Source: Isoetes taiwanensis
Taxonomy: Eukaryota > Streptophyta > Lycopodiopsida > Isoetales > Isoetaceae
Direction: 5' to 3'
DNA: 64,000 bases
Assembly (NCBI GenBank): GCA_021234155.1
Contig: JAJEKV010000046.1
Span: 1,132,280-1,196,279, forward strand
In this document: one piece after another, positions 35,085-45,469 of the stretch
Numbering within the stretch: the first letter of the stretch is position 1
Layout: every line of letters begins with the position of its first letter
Translations under genes and position numbers: made by a program
The notes under the pieces: model-generated
What the model was told of the DNA's origin: nothing
What the model saw: only the letters and a program-made list of their open reading frames with translations
The model's database searches: none

Positions 35085-37540
35085 TTTTTTTGAATTTCTA
35101 ATCCACTGGAATTTCAGTGGCCTGGCAAATAGTGTCCAGAGCATCCAAATATTGTTGCATGTGTCGGCCGAGGTGTGAACTAAGAGGTTTTCATCATCGG
35201 CATAGATGAGCTGCCACTACAATCACGCAGAGTCCTATGCCGAGATACTCACAGATAAGCTAGAAGAAATTTTGCAGCTCCCCACGTTACAACAAGCACA
35301 ATTGTGGCATGCGGAGGGTATCTGGGCAAAATATCTGAATAGACTGCTATGTTAGCTAAAGGAAAAGGAGTTGATGATCTGAATCCACCTCTTCATCTCA
35401 ACTATTTGTGCCGACCTGCAGGTGTGTGACATGGCACAGATCCTGCCCAGCCACCAGCAGGTCATCAACTATGTTATAGCTGCCTTCCCGTTTCTCATGT
35501 CAATAAGTGAAGCTGGAGGAGGATGGCCATTGTGTGAGGCCATTGCAGATAACGGAGTCAAAGATACCGCACATTTGAAGCAACTACTTGCCATAGCACA
35601 TGAATAGATATGCTCTATCATCCAATGTACGTAGCCAAGAAGCCTCTGCTAGACAAAGCTGTAATATATCCTCATCCAAGGGGTCAAACTTCGTCAACTG
35701 CTCTATTCCAGTGCGTGCGTTGAAGTCTACAACTAGCATCACATGTCCCAGGTGTCCATGCCACTGTATATCATCATACAAATCGACATATGGGTCCAGC
35801 CTATCCATGTCTAAGTGACAATAGTAGAAGTTTGAATCACTATGTGGGAAGTAACAAGCTGCTACAAAAGGGGGTCCCCACTGCAATTCTGCACTTGTAT
35901 CCACATGTAACGATTATGTCTGTTCGTCAGTGTGACTGAAGGTGCCAAGACAATCCAATAGTATCAGGCTATGCCACCAAGTCCCTGCTTGCCTGTGCAC
36001 TCATTAAACAAGAGGAGTGTTGGTAGCCTGACAGATTCAATATCCTATGACCAGTATGTTCCTAGGTTTCCATAAGGAAGATGAAATCCATATCCCTGGC
36101 TATGTAGTTCAAACTATCCCCTTTCTGCCGTAGAAAGCCCCGGCAGTTTCAAGAGACCATACACAAGTACAATTCCTATTTGGGGGTAGTGGATGTAGAC
36201 TCCTGAGGAGTTGCCGTAAGCAGTAGGGGGGTACCCTCCAGGGGTTGTAGCATCACTAGCAACTGTTGCAGCAGCAGTGGCAGTACTGCAAGGGGTTACG
36301 GTGGCATCAACAACTGGTGCAGTAGCAGTGGCAGTGGCAACACCCCGAGGGGTTGCAGCAGCAATTGTTGGTGCAGCAGCAGTGCTAGTGGTGCCTCCTC
36401 CAGCAGAGCTAGTTGCAGTGCCTTTGCGTGCCACATCTGCTACCTCAGAGCAAGGTGGACGAAAAACTTGCACCTTGCCTTGGACCAAAGCAACGATGCC
36501 TCCTGACTCAAACTAGCTGTTGTCAACGAGATCTCTATTGCCGCAAGGTGAGGTCCATGTCTACATACAGTGACGTGCCCTTCAACTTCACCCCTTGGCG
36601 GAGTATAGCATCCCCCATTGGCATATCTGGCACCGTGAATTTCAAGATGCATGGCCTATTCAGGCGCCGAACACCAAGGCAAGTTTATCTGAGAATGGGC
36701 ATTGGAGCATGAAACTTCATCTTGGAGAGGAACATAATCTGGAGAGGGCAGTGAGGTTCTCTCCTGCTTCTTCAAGAAGGTTTTGGACCACAACATTCTA
36801 ACCTCTTCACTGCTGCTCTTGTTGCTCTCTGAGTTTCATTGCAATGTCTACGGAGGCTGTGACAGGTGCCATCGGACACCTGCATGACCTGGGTGGGGCT
36901 GTCTATATTGCCTTGCTGAGATATGAGGTGGTGTGAGAGCTATGGGAGCGCGTTGTTGAGTAGCATTTACTTGTCTGGATTAGTCCATTGCGGGTGAGTG
37001 ATCCTGAGCATCAGCCGCAGTAGGCCTAGCTTGCAACACTTGAACCTAAGAGTCGAGCGCTTCCTGGTGCACCACCTACATTTTCAATTCGCACATGCAA
37101 TGGTGCAGGTGCTCATAAGCATCAGCATGAAGCCCCTTCCCTTGCTGAACTATTGCGTTGCGTAGCTCTTGCATATCAAAGCCAGGCGCAACTGAGCTTT
37201 GTTCTAGCCTCTAAAGTCTGGTAGCAGCCTCTATGTTCTCAAGGGATGCTGTTGTCTCTAAAGTGGTGACCCTACCTGGAGGGTCTGGATTTGTTGATGT
37301 TGCAACCGATTTTCTTCGGTGGCTGCCTAGACAACCGTTCAAACGGTAGCAGACAATTCCACTTTTGACTGATGGTAGGATATAGTTGCGTCCATCTCCT
37401 TCTCAAAATATTCCCCGTCGTGAGCCATGGCGTCAATGTTGGTAGACAGAGTGTTCACTTGGACCTGTAGCTCAGCAAGACTCAACTTATCCAGCTGCCA
37501 TTCACATTGTAGTAAGGGAGGCTATCCTCAAGGTGTTGCA
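35085..37540 (-). mobile_element. LINE-3, 3' part: ORF1 remainder, endonuclease, RT fragment
   Basis: Minus strand. ORF1 remainder (37540-36180): a coiled coil (LSLAELQVQVNTLSTNIDAM), a KFTVPDMPMGDAIL segment with GVKLKGTSLYVDMDLTL, and an Ala/Thr-rich run (36420-36240). Endonuclease (36120-35370): RDMDFIFLMETW, VMLVVDFNARTG and a C-terminal D-S-D-H motif, typical of the APE-type LINE endonuclease (ET, GDFNAR, SDH). The first Gly of GDFNAR is Val. Then sequence jumps to QLIYADDENLLVHT (about 35215-35180), the RT catalytic motif; the expected ~1 kb between endonuclease and YADD is missing, so there is an internal deletion. Broken frames throughout. The 5' end lies beyond E2 at 49008-49460. Confidence 0.8.
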
Positions 37541-37545
37541 TGAGT

Positions 37546-38135
37546 TGTTAGTCTTGTACGTCCAAATACAGGACTATTCATGCACACGACGGACCAGGTC
37601 AAGGCTAAGGATCCACAGTCAGGCACAGGTCAGTCGTCCAAGGGCCCGCAGAAGACCAAGCCGCCGCAGACCACGCAGTCAAAGGCCGTGCCCGGGACCA
37701 AGAGGAGGCGCACAGAGAAATGACGCGTTGTCACCATCTGCGCTATTTCAGGGTCTCAAGAGGCACCGCCAACGTTCCTGCAAATCAGGCCTCCTTCCAG
37801 GAGTCGGCACCGAGATCTGACAGAGTATCTATGTTGGGCCAAAGGCCATTGTACTATATATATGAGTAGATCTAGCCCTCACGGGTTAGATGAGTTTTTG
37901 GTCTTATCTCACTTCTGCTTCCTCTCTATTGCGAGAGTTCATGTATCACAGTTGATATCAAGGAGTTTTGTTCTCTTCATTGTGTTCTTCATTGTTCTTC
38001 TTGTTTTTTCTCTTTTCCCTTCCTTAGTTTCTTTTGCAAATCTCGCGTGAAACAGCTACCGGATTCTCCTGTTTGATCCACGGGTCCTCACAGCAGGGCT
38101 GTCTTGCAGGAGTTCCCGAACCCAGACCCCAAACA
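37546..38135 (+). repeat. E2 5' LTR (590 bp)
   Basis: TGTTAGTC to CCCAAACA. TATA box tactatatatatgag near 37853-37866. From gagtatctatgttgggcc onward it is almost identical to the 3' LTR, while the preceding U3 is clearly diverged. Confidence 0.92.
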
Positions 38136-38154
38136 CTGTCGCCGCTGCCGGGTC
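38136..38154 (+). other. E2 primer-binding site, tRNA-Asp-like
   Basis: tgtcgccgctgccggg follows the LTR. It differs at two positions from TGGCGCCGTTGCCGGG, the sequence complementary to plant tRNA-Asp. Confidence 0.7.
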
Positions 38155-38182
38155 TGATTTTCTTTCCCTTCTTTCTTTTATC

Positions 38183-40600
38183 ATGTCGGCCCGAGCTTTC
38201 ACCCCAGAGGAGCTTCTTAGCCAGACGGCGTCTCGTTTGGAGCGCCATCAACGTCGTGAAGTTGCTCGAGATATGTATGACACTGGTTATGACATTGAGG
38301 GAGGCCATATTCGCTCACGAGCTCAGTCGGCGCCACCTACTCCTCGTGTTCACTCTCGTCCTGGCTCTCCTCCAGCGTGTAAACATTGTTCACAACCTCA
38401 ATCACCTCATCATACACCTGTTCAGCAACCTCCAGCTTATTTCCACACTCCCGAGAGTGCCTACATTCATATCTCCTCTGGCCATACTCCTCTGCCTTCA
38501 CAACCATCATCTCCCCCTGGTGGAATGGGTTATCTCCATGTTTCTTTCGGCCCTCCCCAGGTTCAGACATATCCTCAATCTCCTTCTTTTCAACAGACTC
38601 TTCCAGTTTACACTCTTACCGATCTCAAACCTCATGACCACGGACCCCAAGGTCCTCCACCACCAGAACCTCCTTTTGCACATCTTCAGGGCCTTTCTGC
38701 TCCTTTGCCACCTCATACGGAATCCATGGAAGTTCCACCCCATTATGTTCCTCCTTATACACCGCCCCTCTATGCACAAGGCCCGCACAATCTTCTTTTC
38801 GGACTCTCAAACCGACCTATCCCACTTTTTGGCAAGATTAAAGGCAAACCATTGGATCAAAGTGCTCAAGCCCACATGGAAGAATTTGAGGCTCGGCTGT
38901 CCTAAATGGTCACGCTCAACCTCAACCCAAGTTCCATATCTTTTCCACCACGCCGCATGGATCCCCTCATCAATGGCTCATGGCAAACAAAAGCCATTGG
39001 AAACAAAACCGGACTGAAATGAAGACCGCTTTTCTCATTATGGGGCGACGGATGATGATCAACTTCTTCTCAAGCAACTCAATGATCTTCGCAGGAGCCC
39101 ACGGAATCAGCCCGGATTTTGCGGATCGCCTTCATATCCTCCTCAAAAACTTCAAGAGTACCCCACGCAAGCCGATCCTCGTCTGGTTTTACCGCGGGGA
39201 CTTCCTCCCGGCTATTAGCTCTCATGATCAATACCACGCCCCAAGACTTTGGAGCAGGCCATCGAGCTTGTCAATCATTCCGTTAATGTTTCCTCTCGTG
39301 GCGTGGCCCTCCAGGAGCTACCCTTCATTCCTCCTGTCATGGTCAAGTCCAGACCACGCCTCAGCAACAGCCGTCATATCAACCTCAGCAATTTCAAGCA
39401 CAACCTCCTCAACAGTATCAACAATCTCAGCAGCCACGGGGACAAAGCAACCGTCCTCCTTTTGATCCTGCTAAAGCTCAGTGCTATCATTGTTTGGAAT
39501 GGGATCATACCATGGAATAATTTAAGGGCTAAACTTAGCTATTTGGCGATTTTTTAGCACATTTTTGAAAAAAAATGGCTAAAGTAAATGGAAAAAATTG
39601 GGAAAAAAATTATAATTTTAGCTTAACTTTTTTCGGGACTGCACCAACCCTAGAGCTCTTTAGCCAAACGCTAGAAAGTAAGAGAGTGAAATTTTGTATT
39701 GTTTAGCTAAACCATAGAAACTTTTAGAATGAATTTCGGGCGAGTATAACTAATATTGTTCTAGTTTATAAGAAATATATGATTAGTAGTTTAGATTCTA
39801 GCATTATAAATTGATTTGAGTCATAGATTTTGCTAGCTAGCATTATTTTACAATGTTTTCACAAAGAAAATGACTAAAATAAGTGGAAACAATTGAAAAA
39901 GGGTATAGTAATTTGGCTTAATATTTTCCGCTTACACCATAGAAATTTTGGGGATGATATTTGGGTTAGTTTAGCTAAACGCTAGAAAGTATGAGAGGAA
40001 AAATATGTAGAGTTTAGCTAAACCACGAGAAAGTTTTGGGATTAATATCGGCGAAGTTTAGCCAAAGTCATTCGCTAATAAGAAATATCTGACGTTAGTA
40101 ATTTATTCCCCGGATCATACCACCACCAACTTCCTCAAGTTCAGTCCAATTTCCGTGCACGAATCAACCCACGTCGGTCCGCCTCCACTGACCTATCAAC
40201 TTTGGGTAGCAAACGGCAAACAGGGCCCTCGACCTGTTCTTCGAAAACCACCACGCGTGCCTCAACAATCACGGTATCAACCAGCTCCTGTAGCAACTCC
40301 TCAGATGGATCAACAAGCCCAGGAAGAAATTTATCAGGCTCTCAATCCTCCGGTTCAACCGTCCAAATGGGTTGGTTTGGTCTCACGACAGACCCGGGCT
40401 TCACGCCCCTTGACAATTATTCCTCATGATACGCGTCCTGCTTTTGCTGTCGACACGATCCCTCATGACGACGGAAAAAAGGTTCACTTTGCACCAGACT
40501 TGGATAAACTCATGCCTCATGTCATGCCCAAAGTCAGACAAAGTATTCTGAATCTCATGCAAAGCCGCCAAGGGCCTTAATCGGCTAATGTACATGCCAC
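38183..40600 (+). pseudogene. E2 gag, broken and interrupted by a MITE
   Basis: ATG at 38183 opens a 240-codon frame (MSARAFTPEELL, LERHQRREVARDMYD, long Pro/Ser/His-rich region, LDQSAQAHMEEFEA) ending at 38905 by frameshift. Capsid-like sequence continues in other frames to about 39200. The knuckle CYHCLEWDHT at 39483-39513 is split by the 600-bp MITE and resumes at 40112. Then follow YQLWVANGK-type sequence and ALNPPVQPSKWVGLVSRQTR (40340-40400), corresponding to E1 15980-16020. Confidence 0.85.
39512..40111. mobile_element. Mutator-like MITE (600 bp) with 10-bp target duplication
   Basis: ggatcatacc occurs at 39502-39511 and 40112-40121. Deleting the 600 bp and one copy restores the E1-type gag reading. 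The ends are short imperfect inverted repeats (ggaataattt / aatttattcc). A perfect 10-bp duplication fits Mutator-like elements (9-10 bp). Inside, two related half-units occur (ctaaacgctagaaagta at about 39667 and 39978; taagaaatat-tga near 39769 and 40079), so it looks like a dimer. No coding capacity. Confidence 0.85.
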
Positions 40601-40859
40601 CACCGAGGCTTCAAGAAATGTCGGGACGCACCTTCATCATCTCAACCTCCACGCTCCCAGACATATCCGAATATTGCTGCAGAGGTGGAGCTTCTCAAAG
40701 AAGTTGCTGCTTCATTACCACGCACTCCTGCTCCATTGGATACAGCTGATCCATTTTCTCATGTGCCGTTGGAACTCCAAGAGGAGCTAGCAAAAATCAA
40801 AATTCCTTTAAGTCTGGCAACTATTTTGAAACTGTGTCCTGCTCTCAAGGACCAGTTGC

Positions 40860-41230
40860 CCCTTCCCACGGTTTTAGTTGGGGCAGTCGCTACCTCCATA
40901 CCCACGGTACATGCCACGGTGGGCAATCAACAAGTCAACCATGTTCAAATTGACGGGGGTAGTGCTGTCAATCTCATCACAGATAAACTCCGCAAGCAAA
41001 TGGGCATCAAACAACTTTATCGTGCCTCATATGACATCAAATTGGCTAATGGCCATATCACGCGCCCTCAAGGTGTCACGCCTCTTCTTCACATCAATAT
41101 AGGCGATCTCCGCTTCCCTTTGGAATTTGGTGTTTGGAAAGCAGGGGAAGATCCAGGTGATTATGAAATGTTGGTCGGCTGACCTTTTCTCCGTCAAGCC
41201 AAAAGTATCCATTACTGGGCCACGGACCAG
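40860..41230 (+). pseudogene. E2 aspartic protease
   Basis: HVQIDGGSAVNLITDKL with the catalytic Asp, and GDYEMLVG followed by TGA (41179-41181) where E1 has Arg. About 85-90% identical to the E1 protease by eye. The frame upstream (40685) is open to the protease, consistent with a gag-pro fusion. Confidence 0.85.
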
Positions 41231-41879
41231 CTAGTCATTACAGATGGTCACCTCAATGCCACCATGGATTTGGAAACTGGCAAGATCATTTCGGTAGAAC
41301 ATGCTGAACCTTCTCTCTCCGACACTGATTCTGAAGAAGCACAGAACATTTATCAAGTTCAGTTCTCCTCCCGCGAAGTCCGCCTCTATCGTCCTACCAC
41401 AATATCTTTTGATCCTTGGGGCGATGACTCTTGATCGTGACCAGGCGTGGCTGCTTTACTTGACCCCTACTCTCCTTGCAATCGCATCCAACATATCGAT
41501 CATTTTTCGATACGTAACTTCCTCCGCATTACGTTGGGCGCCCACGCCGCCATGAAGCAACCATTGCTTGATGACGCCACCACCACTCTTCTTCACTACG
41601 CAGAGTGCAACTCATCCTGTCATGTTTCAACCTCCTGCTCATGTTGTTCAAGACACGGAAGTTATCCCACACATTCAGACTCCTGATGTGGAGATTGTGG
41701 ACGTTGGCAACAATCAGCCAGTCCGCCTAGCTGCAAATCTTCCGACCACCTATCGAGCATGCGCCGTCACGCTCTTCAAAAAGTTCAAACACATTTTTGC
41801 CTGGAGCTATAAAGATCTTCGAGGTATCAACAAAGACTTGGGGGAACTCACCATTCCTACCAAATCTGATGCATGTCCT

Positions 41880-43140
41880 GTATAGGAACGACATCAACCC
41901 AAATTACCGTGACCGAGTCAAGGCTGAAATTGACAAACTTCTAGCTGCTGGTTTGATCTATGAGGTCAAACATTCTGAATGGGTGAGCCCCATCGTCATT
42001 GCTCTCAAACACAACAGTAAGATCCGCGTTTGCGTGGACTACCGCAAACTCAATTAGGCCACGGAGCGTGATCACTTCCCACTTCCCTTCACATACCAGG
42101 TTCTGGAAGAGGTCGCTGGTCATGAAATGTACTCCTTCATGGATGGTTTTTCAGGCTACAATCAAATTTCCATCAAAGAAGCTGATCAACTTAAGACTAC
42201 CTTCACCACCCCGTGGGGCACTTTTGCTTACAAGGTGGTTCCTTTTGGGTTATCAAACTCTCCATCAACGTTTCAACGCATCATGCTCTCGGTTTTTCAT
42301 GATTATATGAAGGAGAAACCCTTTCTCCAGATTTTTCAAGATGACTTTTCCGCCTAAAGTTCCATGGATGACCACCTGAATAAATTAGAGCTCGTCTTTC
42401 AAAAATGTGATGAGTCTGGCATTAGTCTCAATCCTGAGAAATGCACCTTCTCGTCACCTCACCGTGTTCTGTTAGGACATGTGGTCGATGGCAAAGGTAT
42501 CACCACGCATCCCGCTAAAATCGCTTGTGTGCTTAAAGCTCGGGCACCATCTAATATCAAGGAGACACGTTCTTTCCTGGGCAAGGTAAATTATTATTCC
42601 ACCTTCATTCCTGGACTTGCAGCCATTGCTGATCCCATTCATAAACTCACGGGTGATGAATCCACTTGGGCTTGGAATTCCTGTGGATGTTTGCTTTCCA
42701 ACAGTTTGAAGATCTTGCTTACTCGGGCCCCCCCGTGCTTGTTCCTCCTCAATGGGACAAGCCTTTTCATGTTCATGTTGATGTCTCCGCATTTGCTATT
42801 GGTGTTGTTCTCTCCCAAGCCTTTGATGCGCACACAGATAAACCGAACCGTTATGCCAGCAGAAAACTCAATCCGGCTGAGCGCAACTACTCTGCCACCG
42901 AGAGGGAGGCATTGGGCTTAATTTTTGTGTCCAACGCTTCCGTCATTATTTGTTAAGGCGGTCGGATCAAATTCTTTGTTGATCATCAGGCACTTCTTTA
43001 TTTGATCAACAAGTCCACGCCCACGGGCAGAATTGCTCGTTGGGTCCTTCTTCTCCAAGAATTTGCTCCTTTTGAAATTGTTCATAAAGCAGGCAAATCT
43101 CATGTCGTCCCGGATTATCTCTCACGCATTCACGGATGAT
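41880..43140 (+). pseudogene. E2 reverse transcriptase and RNase H, broken
   Basis: EWVSPIVIALKHNSKIRVCV, then TAG at 42055-42057 replacing Gln. MDGFSGYNQISIKEADQLKT, WGTFAYKVVPFGLSNSPSTF and the catalytic IFQDDFSA are intact to a TAA at 42355. Then LDKLEL-type thumb sequence, ETRSFLGKVNYYSTFIPGL and RNase H HVHVDVSAFAIGVVLSQAFD. The frame shifts near 42700 and 42920. E2 is better preserved than E1 in the RT palm. Confidence 0.88.
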
Positions 43141-44563
43141 CCTCCACCGGGAGTTTCAGATGCTTTTCCCGACGCTCGACTCTTTTTGGTCACGGCCACG
43201 CCACACTGGTTTCATAACTTTCAGCAGTATCTCCTCACAGGTGCTCTTCCATCGAAGACCCCACGCTCTCTCAAGAAAAACTTAAATCCGCCACCGCCAA
43301 TTTCTCCAGGAGGTCCGTGGACTACACCATGGTTGCTTGAGGCCATCTTTACAAACGTGGCAAGGATACCGTCCTCCGACGCTGTGTTCTTCCTCATGAA
43401 GTGTCTGATATTGTTTGAGAAGCACATGAAGGGCTAGGTGGAGGTCATTTTCATGGTGACACCACGGCACGCAAAATACTTCTCGCCGGGTTATTTCGCC
43501 CACGCTCTTCAAGGATGCTCACGCCGGGCCGCATGTGTGATGATGTATGTCGTGTGGGGTCGCCCACGCCCCTGATGGTCTCCCATTGACGCCGGTCGCC
43601 ACGCCCACTTCCCTTCAAAGAAATGGGGCATGGACTTTGTGGGACCTATCGACCCTCCTGCGCGGCACACCCGCGTTCAGCTACATTCTGGTTCTCACTG
43701 ATTATGCTACCAAATGGGCGGAGGCTTGCGCACTTCCAGACAACACGGCAGCAAAAAGCCGCGCCCAAGGTCATCTATATGCAAATCATCACGCGTTTTG
43801 GCTGTCCCACGGACTTGTTCAGTGATCGAGGTGTTCATTTTGTCAATCACACTATCAAGGAGTCGACGGATTATCTGTGGATACATCATCGGGAAAAGCA
43901 CACCTTACTATCCTCAAGGGAATGGTTTAGCTGAAAGCACAAATAAGACTCGATCACTATTCTCAAGAAAATTTGTGGCTTCTTCGCCTGGACCGGCAAG
44001 ACAAGCTACCTGCTGTTCTTTGGGCTTACAATTGCTGTTTCAAGATTGCTACTGGTCATACTCCTTTTAAGTTGGTTTATGGTCAAGAAGCCTTGATGCC
44101 CTTTGAATATGTTCTTCCAACACTTCGTTTTCAACTTGCTACCACACATAACCCACCTGCAGCTCTTCAAGAACGAAGTTTACCAAATTGAACAATTGGA
44201 TGAACTTAGGAGAGATGCTTATATTCTGGTTCTTCATGGCCAATTCTTGAAATCTTTGCATGACAAACATCGAAGACCAAAAGTTTTAAAGAAAGTGATT
44301 TGGTTTTGCTTTATGATTCTCGTTACAAAAATTTTCCAGGGAAGTTAAAGTTCCGATGGCTTGGTCCTTATCAAATTGTTCAAGTTATACAACCCAGCGT
44401 CTTTCAGCTGGCCGAATTAGATGACACTCCATTACCTACACTGGTTAATGGCTTTCGCCTGAAACAATTTCATACAGACGATACAGACAGTCATACTCTG
44501 AATCCACAGATAGTGACTAAAGCGGCATATTTATATTATAGGAGGAAATTTTTTACAAAATGA
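43020..44563 (+). pseudogene. E2 integrase, broken
   Basis: Pieces in three frames: VSDAFPDARLFLVTATPHW, KWGMDFVGPID-type core start, SDRGVHFVN with the second Asp, and GLAEST with the Glu in a different frame (about 43925). The C-terminal part KLKFRWLGPYQIVQVIQPSV (about 44345-44400) runs to a TGA at about 44561. Counterpart of E1 18638-20154. Confidence 0.85.
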
Positions 44564-44657
44564 GGGCAGAGCCCATCGACTTCCGCTATGGGCAGAGCCC
44601 TATTTACAAAATGGGCAGAGCCCTATTTACAAAATCCTAAGTTTAAAGAAAAACCCT

Positions 44658-44879
44658 CTACTCCGGGTTGGGAGCAGAGGTGATCTGAGGGCGTGGTACG
44701 CTGTTACGCTCCCGGATCCCGGGCCAGGATGCACCACCACCTCCATGGCGTTGGTCAGAGGGTCGGGATACTCAGCCATCCCACTGCACCAGCCATCCAT
44801 AGGGATGCCACGGTTGTGGCATTTCCAGGTCCGACGATACCATCTTGCGGGTGATCCATTCCTCGCAATTGGTAGGCAT
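44658..44879 (-). pseudogene. E2 opposite-strand ORF (counterpart of E1 20269-20508)
   Basis: Starts MPTNCEEWITRKM and ends PNPE-stop, as in E1. The middle is out of frame by compensating indels, but in the other frame reads NRGIPMDGW and PDPLTN, again matching E1. A TATA-like box on this strand (GGCTATAAAAGAC, 44972-44960) lies about 85 bp upstream of the ATG. E1 has lost that box. Confidence 0.55.
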
Positions 44880-45469
44880 CGTCGCGGTTCTCGTTCAAAC
44901 CAGCCCATTTGCCATACTCATGGTCGCAAAGGGTGTCTCAGGCTTAAGCCCCGCTTTCGTCTTTTATAGCCCAATCGACGGGAACCCTGTCGACGTGGAC
45001 CAATCAGAAAAATTGCCAACGTGGTTGCATTGCAAGGCCATTTCTAAATCCGGAATCTTTTCTCCCGCCGCATATCTAGCCATGGTACCTTCTGACACTT
45101 CCTTTTTATGATCTCCCACCCGAGTTGCCCGGCATTAAATGACATTCCTTCCTTTCACGCCCGTCGGACATTAATATTGTACCTTCGCCAGCTGTCACAT
45201 CCGATCATTCCCTCACGTCTCATCTCCACCGTTCATAGCTTCTCCCTTAACTGCTTGGGGACTTAGCCAAATTTTTGCCTCTCAATCGCCTTCTTCGCAT
45301 CTATTGCCGCCTGGCACCATCAACGGTTGCTGTTCCATCCTCATCATGCCCCTTCGCCACAAACTTGTGTGCCCTAAAACCTTTTCACCTCTCTTCGTTT
45401 TCGTCTTCTGCTTTCCGCCCTCCGGCTTCTCAACACAGTTGTTCCCGTTCCTTTCCAACGCTCTTCACC

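Noticed and set aside
35422-35607. Plus-strand ORF (GWPLCEAIADNGVKD)
   Set aside because: The minus strand of the same DNA reads as the C-terminal part of a LINE endonuclease (CGIFDSVICNGLTQWP, DSDH), in line with its neighbours.
36277-36516. Ala/Val-rich plus-strand ORF resembling a low-complexity secreted protein
   Set aside because: It arises from GCA/GCN repeats in the LINE-3 ORF1 Ala/Thr-rich region read on the wrong strand.
38034-39017. 327-codon plus-strand frame overlapping E2 gag
   Set aside because: It is a frame shadow: hydrophobic, without motifs, and the gag frame starting at 38183 matches E1 at the protein level.
45275-45469. N-terminal extension of the E2 accessory ORF
   Set aside because: E1 does not share it; similarity between the copies begins at the ATG at 45470 / 21411.
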